The notes beneath the pieces are model-generated. The model had not been told where the DNA came from. It saw only the letters and a program-made list of their open reading frames with translations, and searched no databases. From Vibrio aestuarianus (lineage in GTDB: Bacteria > Pseudomonadota > Gammaproteobacteria > Enterobacterales > Vibrionaceae): DNA of 64,000 nt. Below, in pieces: positions 28,991 to 37,834 of this stretch. Both the position numbers and the translations under genes were made by a program. The stretch lies in the NCBI RefSeq assembly GCF_012395185.1, contig NZ_JAAZTU010000006.1:62001-126000 (forward strand), in the 5' to 3' direction. Every line of letters starts with the position of its first letter. The first letter of the stretch is position 1.

Positions 28991-29611
28991 TTAGCTCACT
29001 AACAGCCAAATCCCGACGCCAATCATTAACGTTCCGGAGACGCGATTCAGTAAGCGTACGTTTTCAGAATGTCCCAGAACACGTTTTAAACTTCGACCAC
29101 CCGTCGCGTAAAGGGTCATGCAGATAAATTCTGAAAGTAAAATAATGGAAACCAGCAAAAGTAGCTGTGGGGTGAGTGGGGCATCGCTATCAATAAAAGG
29201 TGGCAGTAGCGATATCATAAACGCCCAGCCTTTGGGGTTTGCAATCGCGGTTACAAACCCTTGCACGATGAGATCCCAGTCTTTGCCCACCTTCGTGGGT
29301 TGCTGTTCATTGCTGAGTGCAAGCTTTCCCTTTGAACGCCACATTTGAACGCCGAGATAACCTAAATAGAGTGCCCCAACCGTTTTGAAGAGCGTGAACA
29401 GCCATGGAAAGCTTAGCATGATAGAAGCTATTCCTAGTACTGCTGCGACCGAAACCACAGCAACACCAACCAGTTCTCCAACCATCATCCATAATGTGCG
29501 TCGGTAGCCAATACTCATTCCTAAAGTGAGTGCTAAGGTCATGCACATACCAGGGGTGATGGAAACAAAAAAGAACGTAGGAATAAACGCTAAGAGTAAC
29601 GTACTGTTCAT
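28991..29611 (-). CDS. LysE/RhtB-family amino acid exporter
   Basis: 206-aa inner-membrane protein with six hydrophobic segments. The N-terminal FFVSITPGMCMTLALTLGMSIG is the LysE signature; FVTAIANPKGWAFMISLLPPFI is the typical second landmark. Exports an amino acid or homoserine lactone-like substrate; specificity unknown. The ATG at 29611 is preferred to the TTG one codon earlier. Confidence 0.88.
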   Translation of the reverse strand: MNSTLLLAFIPTFFFVSITPGMCMTLALTLGMSIGYRRTLWMMVGELVGVAVVSVAAVLGIASIMLSFPWLFTLFKTVGALYLGYLGVQMWRSKGKLALSNEQQPTKVGKDWDLIVQGFVTAIANPKGWAFMISLLPPFIDSDAPLTPQLLLLVSIILLSEFICMTLYATGGRSLKRVLGHSENVRLLNRVSGTLMIGVGIWLLVS

Positions 29612-29724
29612 CAAAAAAATCCGTTTGGAAAGCTAAAGCGTTAGCATACACCATTAAAAATAGTTATCACTATGGGACATAGCGTTTGACGGTGTGCGGT
29701 GAGTCAATATTGGATACCGATACA

Positions 29725-29750
29725 ACAAAAAAGCTGCGCAATGCGCAGCT
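29725..29750 (-). terminator. Terminator after rhlE
   Basis: On the minus strand AGCTGCGC-ATT-GCGCAGCT is followed by TTTTTTGTTG, a standard terminator downstream of the helicase gene. Confidence 0.8.
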
Positions 29751-29778
29751 CTCGTATGATTGTTCGAACGCAATTTAT

Positions 29779-31065
29779 TTACTTACGACGAGTTTTTAAG
29801 CGGTTCATCATTGATAAACGACGCTCGGCAGAGGCTTGATCGGGTTTGTCTTCGTTAGGATTATTACGGCGACCTTGGCGATTTTTAAATGCATCTTTAG
29901 TATTGAGTTTTTCAATATACGCATCACGCTTTTTCGGTTCGTAACCTGGCTGCTCTACTCGGCGAATACGCTGCTGAATCAAGCTTTCTACCTGAACAAC
30001 AGTTAATTCTTCTTCACGGCTAACAAAAGAAACGGCATGTCCTTGTTTGCCTGCACGGCCGGTACGTCCAATGCGGTGCACATAATCTTCAGCAAGGAAA
30101 GGCATATCATAGTTAATAACATGAGGGAGGTCTTCGATATCTAAACCACGCGCAGCCACATCGGTGGCAACCATCACCCGTGCTTTACCTTCTTTGAATT
30201 CATCCAAGGCGCGGCGACGAGCACTTTGTGCTTTATCACCATGGCATAGTACGGCTTTAATGCCATCGAGTTTTAGCTCTTTAACCACTTCATTAGCCGT
30301 TTCTTTGTAGTTCACAAATACCAGCACTTGTCGCCAGTTTTTACGGCCAATGAGTTCTGAAAGGAGCTCGGTTTTACGTTCTTGATCAACAGGATAAACG
30401 ACGTGGGCCACAGTGCTTGCAGTTGTGTTCGCACGATCAACACTAATGCGTTTCGGCTTGCGTAAAATATCGCCAGCAAGCTGGTTTAACTGTGTCGATG
30501 TGGTAGCGGAAAACATCATAATTTGAGGCGATGTTTCAACTTCCAACATAATTTTACGAACAGGAGTAATGAAACCCATATCCAAAATACGGTCTGCTTC
30601 ATCAAAAACGAGAAACTCAAGTTGAGAGAGTGAAACATTGCCTTCACTGAGGTGTTCTTCCAAGCGTCCTGGCGTGGCCACTAAAATATCGACACCTAAA
30701 TCAAGTTGACGAACTTGCGATGACATTTTATTACCGCCATAAACCGCAGCAACGCTTAACGACGTGTATTTCACGTAGTCTTTAATGTTTTGGGCGATTT
30801 GTGCCACCAACTCACGAGTCGGAGCTAAAATAAGGGCACGTGCAGTGCAGCGGGATGGGGCTTTACCGCTGTCTAACAGGTGTTGAATAACAGGGAGTGA
30901 AAACGCGGCTGTTTTACCCGTACCAGTTTGCGCAGTGGCAAAAATATCATGCCCTTTACGAGCCATGGGAATGGCTTGTTCTTGAATTGGTGTGAGTTTT
31001 TCATATCCACACTCAGCAAGAGCTTTAACAAGTTCAGGTGCAAAACCTTGAGATGAAAATGACAT
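29779..31065 (-). CDS. rhlE: DEAD-box RNA helicase RhlE-like
   Basis: 428-aa ATP-dependent RNA helicase. Motifs in order: Q motif with GYEKLTPIQEQAIP, I AQTGTGKT, Ia PTRELVAQI, II DEAD, III SAT, IV VFVNYKE, V ARGLDIEDLPHVINYDMP, VI HRIGRTGRAG. Short basic C-terminal tail. RhlE-type assignment follows length and FAPELV...EKLTPIQ; RNA substrate probably rRNA or mRNA decay. Monocistronic. Confidence 0.9.
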   Translation of the reverse strand: MSFSSQGFAPELVKALAECGYEKLTPIQEQAIPMARKGHDIFATAQTGTGKTAAFSLPVIQHLLDSGKAPSRCTARALILAPTRELVAQIAQNIKDYVKYTSLSVAAVYGGNKMSSQVRQLDLGVDILVATPGRLEEHLSEGNVSLSQLEFLVFDEADRILDMGFITPVRKIMLEVETSPQIMMFSATTSTQLNQLAGDILRKPKRISVDRANTTASTVAHVVYPVDQERKTELLSELIGRKNWRQVLVFVNYKETANEVVKELKLDGIKAVLCHGDKAQSARRRALDEFKEGKARVMVATDVAARGLDIEDLPHVINYDMPFLAEDYVHRIGRTGRAGKQGHAVSFVSREEELTVVQVESLIQQRIRRVEQPGYEPKKRDAYIEKLNTKDAFKNRQGRRNNPNEDKPDQASAERRLSMMNRLKTRRK

Positions 31066-31320
31066 TTTACGAGTTCCTTAAGCAGACAGCCTACATTTCT
31101 TCATTTTAGCCGCGCACTATATAGGATTTAGAGTGATTTATCTCTCGTTTCTCTTCTTTAGCGATAAATTATCTACACTATTGTGTTGTGTGCGTCGCTC
31201 GATGACAGGATTTGGCTTCATGTTTTTACTTCTAAGGCCGATAATAGATGATAAACTGTTGGTTTCCCAAATCGCCATTGCCTGTAAGGCGGCGAGCTGA
31301 AATAAAAACTGGGTTAGATT

Positions 31321-31677
31321 ATGGACGATAAAGATTTTATACAAAAACGGCAGTATTACCGTTTAAAGTATCCTAAACGAGCTAGACCTGTCGTCAAAAT
31401 TGATGATGAGCTTTTTCATGTTAGCGAAATATCAGAACAAGGTATCCGTATCGAAATGCCACGGGCTACGGCCTTATATCAGGGGCTGTCAATGTCTGGA
31501 ACGGTTCATATGCGCAGTGATAGTTCGATTAAAATATCAGGAAAGGTCTTACGTTTTCAACAAGATGAAGTTGTGGTTCACTTAACTAGCGGGCCGGGTT
31601 TCAAGCATATGGTGGAAGAGCAGCGTTATATCCGCCAGAAGTATCCTACCTATTTCTCTTCTTTGCGCTCTGCGTAA
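31321..31677 (+). CDS. PilZ-domain protein
   Basis: 118-aa single-domain protein resembling PilZ c-di-GMP receptors: the RxxxR motif is RQYYR (10-14) and the second motif region is VSEISEQGIRIEM, where the canonical (D/N)xSxxG has Glu in the first position. Binding should be tested. Near an HD-GYP gene, so probably part of c-di-GMP signalling. Confidence 0.75.
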   Translation: MDDKDFIQKRQYYRLKYPKRARPVVKIDDELFHVSEISEQGIRIEMPRATALYQGLSMSGTVHMRSDSSIKISGKVLRFQQDEVVVHLTSGPGFKHMVEEQRYIRQKYPTYFSSLRSA

Positions 31678-31700
31678 GTCGTAATATTACGCAGACATAG

Positions 31701-32057
31701 TCAGAAATCTTCCGCAGCAAAGCGGGCTGTCCGAGCTTCGGTGACTGAACAATGGGTCAATGCCATTAGCTCGGATAGCGTAACGTTCGGATTTTCTAGT
31801 ACGAGCCTTGTGAGTTTATTTTCACGTGGCTCAAGCTTCTCTTCCAATGTTCTGATCTTATCATTCACTTTAGTGATTAAAAACAGCATCGCTTGTTGAT
31901 CCATCTCGCTTAGCTTTGTCACTACACACTTTAGTTGGCTTATTTCACCATTGATTTGCCAGTTTCTGGAGCGTCTTACTCTTTTCAATTCGCAACCGTA
32001 TTCGAAAGCCACTTGTTTAGCTTTTTTGGCGTTATCTCCACCTATTCGATGAATCAA
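31701..32057 (-). CDS. RRF_GI-type (ribosome-recycling-factor-like) Vibrio protein
   Basis: 118-aa protein starting IHRIGGDNAKKAKQVAFEYGCELKRVRRSRNWQ, which I recognise as the Vibrio family named RRF_GI. The name is historical and ribosome recycling is not demonstrated; it has no resemblance to Frr that I can see. No ATG is available: a stop lies three codons before a TTG at 32057, so TTG start is assumed and relatives may be ~10 residues longer. It follows the HD-GYP gene with 9 bp between. Confidence 0.65.
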   Translation of the reverse strand: MIHRIGGDNAKKAKQVAFEYGCELKRVRRSRNWQINGEISQLKCVVTKLSEMDQQAMLFLITKVNDKIRTLEEKLEPRENKLTRLVLENPNVTLSELMALTHCSVTEARTARFAAEDF

Positions 32058-32066
32058 TGAGTGTTA

Positions 32067-32672
32067 CTAAGTGGTCGTGATAAAGGTAATGAACTTATCG
32101 ACAAGTGATGGATTAAACTGCCCCTTCGATCTTTCATTAAATAGAATACGCAGTGCTTTATCAGCAGGTATGCCTGTACGATAAGCTCTTGTTGATGTCA
32201 TAGCATCCCACGTGTCGATAAGAGCTAGAGCCTGTCCAATCAGAGGCGTTTCTTCTCCTTTCAATCTTAGAGGGTAACCATTCCCATCCCATCGTTCATG
32301 ATGCAAAGCACCCAGAATTGAAGCGAGTTCTAACTCAGGAATTTGCTTGGTCATAGTGTACGAGCCTTCAACATGCTTGTTCATTAACTGGCGTTCTATT
32401 GGTGTCAATTTCCCATTTTTATGAAGTATGTTGATAGGTGTTTTTAACTTACCTAAGTCGTGAACAAGAGCGGAATCGAAAATTAATTCTAACTGTTCTT
32501 CATTAAATTTTAAGTACTCGCCAAATGAATAAGAGAGCAAACACACCCTTAATGTGTGCTCGTAGGTTTCCATTGAATGTTGACGCATTGGCTGTAGCAA
32601 CCTTAGAGCATCGAGGGAGTATTTGTGTCCAAGCGCGAGTTTATACACGCGGTCAATCTTGGTTTGGTTCAT
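32067..32672 (-). CDS. HD-GYP domain cyclic-di-GMP phosphodiesterase
   Basis: 201-aa standalone HD-GYP protein. Metal ligands HD at 71-72 (VHDLGKLKTP) and the HHERWDGNGYP motif at 124-134 are intact, so hydrolysis of c-di-GMP is predicted. No sensory domain; an N-terminal helical part only. The ATG at 32672 is preferred to a TTG 18 bp upstream. Downstream neighbour is the RRF_GI gene. Confidence 0.85.
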   Translation of the reverse strand: MNQTKIDRVYKLALGHKYSLDALRLLQPMRQHSMETYEHTLRVCLLSYSFGEYLKFNEEQLELIFDSALVHDLGKLKTPINILHKNGKLTPIERQLMNKHVEGSYTMTKQIPELELASILGALHHERWDGNGYPLRLKGEETPLIGQALALIDTWDAMTSTRAYRTGIPADKALRILFNERSKGQFNPSLVDKFITFITTT

Positions 32673-32946
32673 AGCGGTTTGCCGTGTCAATGTGAATGAG
32701 TCGGGCAGTATGGAGAGGATGGGTAGAGGAGTTAACTTAATGTGATTGAATGTTTATTAAACAGTCTTTCTCGAAATTCATACCGAGATTTAGAAAAATT
32801 TAGAAGTTTGAAAGGTAATGAATTTTGAATTAATAGCTATAATTTTCAATGGTTTAATTTTTAATAATGAATCATAGCTATTTAATGGAGTAGAAGTGAG
32901 ACAAAGTTCATAATGCAGATCTACTTCATTAATCAGAGTGCTTTTA
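32673..32946. other. Divergent intergenic region
   Basis: About 270 bp, AT-rich, between the HD-GYP gene and the lipoprotein pair. It should hold both promoters; no specific operator recognised. Confidence 0.5.
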
Positions 32947-35289
32947 ATGTGTCAATTCAACAGTGATTTTTTGAAACGGAATTCAACACTAAATGTGTTT
33001 AGCTCAGTCAGTTTAGCAGTCTTGCTAGTAGGCTGTGGTGGTGAATCTAATTCTGGTGGAGAACAAGTCGTTATTGAATCACCAACTGGAACTGCCTCAA
33101 TTTCTGCGCAAAATATTCAAGATAACTCACTAGTAGCACAAAGCTTCACTATTGATCTTACTGAGCATGTTCATACGTCGAACAACCAAGATTTTGTTGT
33201 AACCAATGCTCGCTCTCTATCTGATGATACGTGCCAAGTTCAAGGTATTAGTGAAGGTAGTTTTAATGTCTATTCGTCTGATGTTAACGACTGCTTGTTC
33301 GAGTATGAAGTAACGACTGAAACCGGCACTTCAATGACAACTGCATATGCACGAGTTGCTATGGGGCAGAATTACTCGTCTACCATACTTCCTCGTATTA
33401 CAGCGTCAACCATTGAATCACAGATGATAGTTATTAATCTGGCGAGTGAGCTAGGTTCATCTTTACCGAGTAATGACTTTGTACTGCAAGACAGTGTTAT
33501 CAGCCTAGGTTCAGGTATCGCTCGTGTATCTGGCACTCATCAGATTGAATTCACGCCAACGGCCAAAGGTCAAACTGAGGTGTATTACAGCTACCAAAAC
33601 GGTGAGTCTATTCAACAAGGCTCACTGTCGATTGCGACTTCAGAGGTTACTTATAATACCGCACCCACAGCGGAAGATTTCGCCTTTAGTGAGTTAGTAT
33701 TATTGGGTGAAAACATTGTGGTGGATGTAACTGATTATATATCAGATGTAGACCTAGACGACGTACAACTTGTTGGGGTGCAGGACTTCAACTCAACAAC
33801 GTCACTGTATGACCCAACCAATGTAACAAATACCCAATTTGAATTTTCATCTACACAACCTGGACCACACGATGTCGCATACACGGTAAGTGATCACATG
33901 GGTGGGTATACAACAGCAGTAGCACGCATAGAAGTCGAGCCGGATTTCTCCTTGATTCAGGATTGGGAAGATATCGTTACTTACGACCCTGTTATTGATT
34001 CGGATATTCGTTTCTTTGCGCCAATGACAAAAGTGTATGCAGACTACGTGAATGCTTCTTATACGGGAACATATACAGAGGACGGAACGCAAGGGCTTAA
34101 AGATTCAGAAGTAGTGACACAAACTCTCAGCCAAGCACGTCAGTACTGCAAAACACGTGGCGGGCGTCTTCCACTACAGCGAGAATTAGAAACCCTAGTC
34201 ACCAATGAAACCAGTGCATTCACTAGCCATAATTGGCCAACAAGTATTAAGTATTGGACAGCTGAAAACGTCAGCGAAACCAACGCTGCAACTGTGAACT
34301 TGAATGACGGGATTATCGGGAATCAATCAAAAACCGTTGGTATGTACACGACTTGTGTGGATATGAGTAATCCAAGTGTTAAGGATTTTGACGTGGATTT
34401 TACGGCTGGTGAGAGAGTTTCTAATCGCTATGAATATGAGATTCACGTGACAGACCCAGACGGAAACCCTGCCGCCTTTGCTGATGTTGTTCTTGAATCA
34501 GTTAACCAACGAGGTGTCTTTTTAAATAGAGAATCAGTAACACAATTAATAGCAAATGCTTACGGAGAACTAGACGACGCGTATTTTGATATTTCTTTTG
34601 CTAATGAAGTGATTACGACTAGAGTGAGCTCGCAAGATTACTTACAGCCTTTCGCTCCAGAGGATGATCAGATGAAGATTGATGTAACCCAACCATCGCT
34701 TTGGAGCAGCGATGAGTACTGGAACAGCGGCGTGTTGTTAGCTGATGCTGATGGACTAATGTTAATGCCTAGCGAAGAGGAAAGTAAGCTATTCCATATC
34801 TACAATTCGCCATTTTTTGGGGAAAACTTTATTATCCGTTTTAGGGTTCAGAGCGATAGTGTTGCGGATAAAGGCGATTTTTCTGTATCAATTCAACAGA
34901 TTGGAACCGATCAATCAACATGGGAGAGCGATGGGACAATGAAAACAGGAAACACCCGTCCATACCTAGAAAATGAACCATCCTCTTTTGGATTGAACGT
35001 TAGTTTATATGGCTCTATGCCGGTATCGCTATTCGAAGGAGGAGTGGTTTCTAGCTCTCAAAACATGAACTTGCGAGATACAGATCGTTTTTATTGGTTC
35101 GACAAGCGTGATACTACCGTTTATGTGTTCACTTCTTTGACAGAGGAAAGGCCAAATGAACCGTCGGGCAAGTTTGACATTAAAGGAGGTGTCGACTTTT
35201 CTGAACCTTATTGGTTGTCAGTTGGTGGTAAAAATGGTTATAGATCAAAGAATTATAGAATAACTGAATTAGATATGGCTGCGTATTAG
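32947..35289 (+). CDS. Large surface lipoprotein with lectin-like/DUF1566-like segment (copy 1)
   Basis: 780 aa, lipoprotein signal with lipobox VLLVGC (Cys30). Residues ~60-340 look like repeated Ig/cadherin-like beta domains (PGPHDVAYTVSDHMGGYTTAVARIEV). Residues ~395-485 (ARQYCKTRGGRLPLQRELETL...YWTAEN...YTTCVD) resemble the C-type-lectin-like segments of intimin/invasin and DUF1566 proteins, with likely disulphide cysteines. The C-terminal third is a beta-rich legume-lectin-like region (FFGENFIIRFRVQSD). Inferred adhesin or glycan-binding surface protein; not recognised as a named gene. Start: ATG at 32947 rather than the GTG at 32938. It is 8 bp before its paralogue. Confidence 0.75.
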   Translation: MCQFNSDFLKRNSTLNVFSSVSLAVLLVGCGGESNSGGEQVVIESPTGTASISAQNIQDNSLVAQSFTIDLTEHVHTSNNQDFVVTNARSLSDDTCQVQGISEGSFNVYSSDVNDCLFEYEVTTETGTSMTTAYARVAMGQNYSSTILPRITASTIESQMIVINLASELGSSLPSNDFVLQDSVISLGSGIARVSGTHQIEFTPTAKGQTEVYYSYQNGESIQQGSLSIATSEVTYNTAPTAEDFAFSELVLLGENIVVDVTDYISDVDLDDVQLVGVQDFNSTTSLYDPTNVTNTQFEFSSTQPGPHDVAYTVSDHMGGYTTAVARIEVEPDFSLIQDWEDIVTYDPVIDSDIRFFAPMTKVYADYVNASYTGTYTEDGTQGLKDSEVVTQTLSQARQYCKTRGGRLPLQRELETLVTNETSAFTSHNWPTSIKYWTAENVSETNAATVNLNDGIIGNQSKTVGMYTTCVDMSNPSVKDFDVDFTAGERVSNRYEYEIHVTDPDGNPAAFADVVLESVNQRGVFLNRESVTQLIANAYGELDDAYFDISFANEVITTRVSSQDYLQPFAPEDDQMKIDVTQPSLWSSDEYWNSGVLLADADGLMLMPSEEESKLFHIYNSPFFGENFIIRFRVQSDSVADKGDFSVSIQQIGTDQSTWESDGTMKTGNTRPYLENEPSSFGLNVSLYGSMPVSLFEGGVVSSSQNMNLRDTDRFYWFDKRDTTVYVFTSLTEERPNEPSGKFDIKGGVDFSEPYWLSVGGKNGYRSKNYRITELDMAAY
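34147..34389 (+). repeat. 243-bp block identical to 36459-36701 (copy 1)
   Basis: Read base by base, this segment is identical to the matching block of the next gene, while sequences before and after are clearly diverged. It encodes the lectin-like segment. Confidence 0.95.
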
Positions 35290-35297
35290 GAATGACT

Positions 35298-37607
35298 ATG
35301 AAAGCAATAAATTTAGGTGTAATAGCCCTTAGTATTTCTGCGCTGACAGCATGCGGTGGAGGTTCTGGTGATACTGGTTCAAGTTCTCAACCTCAACAGC
35401 CCTCTTCGCCATTAGAAGTTTCTATTGAAGCTTCAGTGATGAAATCGAAAGCGCTAGTAGACATTGAATCTCAAACCGTTGTTCAAGTAGATTCGGACAT
35501 TGATTTTCGTTTAACGGCGGTGAACTTGGTCAGTAATGGAACAGCTTGCGAAGTAACTTCTGTTGAGGGTATGACGTTTACAACCTTATCTGATCAGGTG
35601 GGGGAGTGCCAATTTGAATATACAGTGGAACCCGTAGATCAAGAAGCTTACATTGGGCAAGCTTCATCATTCGCAAGGGTATCCGTTTCAGAAACCGCGG
35701 ATGACAATACGTTGCCAAATCTTTCAGCAACAACAGATGTTGAAGCGTCGATTATTATTGATTTGGCTGAAGAACTTTCGAGTGATTTGGATACTTCAAC
35801 ATATACGGTTTCGGAAGAGGTGACTTTATTAGGTACTGGTTCCGCGCAAGTAGACTCAGTAAGTAATACGATCACATATTCACCGGCAGATATTGGTGTG
35901 ACACGCATTATGTACTCAATGAGTGATGGTTCTTCAGTCAAGTTGGGGAACATTGATGTAGCAGTTTCCGATACTGGTAATACACCACCAATCGCTAATG
36001 ACTATATTAGAGAAGGCAAGCTAGCCAAAGACATGTCGGTTGAAATTGACCTAACAGACTATGTATCTGACGCTGAAGATAGTGTGATTTTAGATTCTGT
36101 ACGTGCCTATAACGCAGAAACGGAGATTACGTCAACAACTGAACATACGTTTACGTTTCAGTCATCGGAAGCCGGCCCACATGAGGTTGCTTATACGGTG
36201 ACAGATGGGCGCGGAGGATATGCTGTTGGGCAAGTTTATATCGAAGTCGAAGCTGATTTTTCGTTGATCCAAGACTGGCAAGACATTGTCACTTATGATC
36301 CGATGATCGACTCTGAGATTCGATTTTTTGCACCAATGACCCAAGTGTACGCTGACTATGTTAATGCTTCTTATACGGGAACATATACAGAGGACGGAAC
36401 ACAAGGACTTAAAAATTCAAAAATAGTGACACAAACTCTCAGCCAAGCTCGCCAGTATTGCAAAACACGTGGCGGGCGTCTTCCACTACAGCGAGAATTA
36501 GAAACCCTAGTCACCAATGAAACCAGTGCATTCACTAGCCATAATTGGCCAACAAGTATTAAGTATTGGACAGCTGAAAACGTCAGCGAAACCAACGCTG
36601 CAACTGTGAACTTGAATGACGGGATTATCGGGAATCAATCAAAAACCGTTGGTATGTACACGACTTGTGTGGATATGAGTAATCCAAGTGTTAAGGATTT
36701 TTCTGCGGTCCTCCAATTAACATCAACATTTGGGAACGAATATATATATCAAATTGAAGTGATGAACCCTGATGGCGGTGCTGGCACTTTCCAAGACATC
36801 GTTCTGGAAGTTTCGAATGATTATGGTGTGTTTGCTTCAGGCGAATCTTCGGATCAACTGATTGTAGGTGAAAATGGTACCGCTGAAGTTAGTTATTTTG
36901 ATACCACGTTTCATATAGCGGTTATCGCAATAGAATTTAGTTCAAGAACTGAATTTTATACATTTGTTCCAGATGAAGATGCCTCTGCACTAGAAACGAC
37001 AGAGCCAGCCAAATGGAATCATGTTGATATTCGGTATGGCTTGCCACTTCCTGAAATCGGTATAAACGGTATCCCAGTTTTGTTTTCATACAGTTCTCCT
37101 GAAGGTATGGGAAGTAGCACTGTTTACAAAGATAGTTTTAATGGGGCTGATTTTATTATGTCTTTCCAGATAAAAAATCAGGGAAACTTAGGTCATGGAG
37201 CGGCTTCCTTTTTTGTACAACAGCAGGGTAGTTTACCAAATATGAGTTGGTATGACGTGACAAGACAACAGCCTGGGGCCCCGTTGACAAATGACACTTT
37301 CAATATAGTCACACAGTTTTTCACGAATGAATTTAACTTTTATCAGGGTTACAACAATTATATAGGGTCGGGGACTGCAGATGTTCGACATGCCGATAGA
37401 TATCTATGGTTTCAAAAAAAAGGAAATCAGCTTTACCACTATTCATCATCAACAGAAGTAAGACCCGCAGAGCCTGATTTTGTCATTCCTTTTGATTGGG
37501 GGGATATTGATCCGACGAAACCTTACTGGGTAGGTGTTGGTGGTTCAACTAATTACAACGATGTTGAAGCATATATTGTAAACGCTCATTTTGCTGCATA
37601 TTTATAA
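35298..37607 (+). CDS. Large surface lipoprotein with lectin-like/DUF1566-like segment (copy 2)
   Basis: 769-aa paralogue of the preceding gene with the same layout: lipobox ALTAC (Cys19), Gly/Ser/Pro linker, Ig-like repeats, the CTLD/DUF1566-like segment (~residues 388-468) and a different C-terminal beta domain. Start at 35298 has TTAGGA 6 nt upstream. Tandem arrangement and 8-bp spacing suggest one operon and a duplication origin. Function inferred as surface adhesion. Confidence 0.75.
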   Translation: MKAINLGVIALSISALTACGGGSGDTGSSSQPQQPSSPLEVSIEASVMKSKALVDIESQTVVQVDSDIDFRLTAVNLVSNGTACEVTSVEGMTFTTLSDQVGECQFEYTVEPVDQEAYIGQASSFARVSVSETADDNTLPNLSATTDVEASIIIDLAEELSSDLDTSTYTVSEEVTLLGTGSAQVDSVSNTITYSPADIGVTRIMYSMSDGSSVKLGNIDVAVSDTGNTPPIANDYIREGKLAKDMSVEIDLTDYVSDAEDSVILDSVRAYNAETEITSTTEHTFTFQSSEAGPHEVAYTVTDGRGGYAVGQVYIEVEADFSLIQDWQDIVTYDPMIDSEIRFFAPMTQVYADYVNASYTGTYTEDGTQGLKNSKIVTQTLSQARQYCKTRGGRLPLQRELETLVTNETSAFTSHNWPTSIKYWTAENVSETNAATVNLNDGIIGNQSKTVGMYTTCVDMSNPSVKDFSAVLQLTSTFGNEYIYQIEVMNPDGGAGTFQDIVLEVSNDYGVFASGESSDQLIVGENGTAEVSYFDTTFHIAVIAIEFSSRTEFYTFVPDEDASALETTEPAKWNHVDIRYGLPLPEIGINGIPVLFSYSSPEGMGSSTVYKDSFNGADFIMSFQIKNQGNLGHGAASFFVQQQGSLPNMSWYDVTRQQPGAPLTNDTFNIVTQFFTNEFNFYQGYNNYIGSGTADVRHADRYLWFQKKGNQLYHYSSSTEVRPAEPDFVIPFDWGDIDPTKPYWVGVGGSTNYNDVEAYIVNAHFAAYL
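36459..36701 (+). repeat. 243-bp block identical to 34147-34389 (copy 2)
   Basis: Second member of the identical pair; flanking similarity starts ~100 bp earlier (36363 on, aatgcttcttatacggg) with scattered differences. Confidence 0.95.
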
Positions 37608-37627
37608 GGGACTTAAGTTTAGAACTG

Positions 37628-37791
37628 ATTAAAAAACTTTAATTTTGCTCAGCATCACCTTGATATTGTATGGATGTGGGTCTGATGAAAACTCTAAACT
37701 CGTTGAGTCATCTTCACCGTCAGAAGCGTTTGTTGAAGCTACAGAGATACATGGTGGTACGTATGAGATTGATAAATGCTCAGCTCGTTAA
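37628..37791 (+). pseudogene. Remnant of a third lipoprotein gene
   Basis: A short frame from the TTG at 37645 encodes a hydrophobic stretch ending in a lipobox-like LILYGC followed by a Ser-rich linker, then stops at 37789 after 48 codons. Upstream, CTG-ATT-A6 would join it in frame with one extra A, suggesting a lost ATG and a -1 frameshift. So a degenerate lipoprotein signal, probably a relic of the cluster; a genuine 48-aa lipoprotein from the TTG is the alternative. Confidence 0.45.
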
Positions 37792-37824
37792 GTTCCGTCT
37801 AGAAACTGAATTAAGCAGAAAAGC

Positions 37825-37834
37825 CTCAATTGGG
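37825..37834 (+). repeat. 10-bp target-site duplication, left copy
   Basis: CTCAATTGGG immediately before the IS left end, repeated at 39273-39282. Confidence 0.85.

Noticed and set aside
31138..31344. 68-codon leftward frame upstream of the PilZ gene
   Set aside because: Low-quality frame overlapping the PilZ start; no signal or ribosome site.
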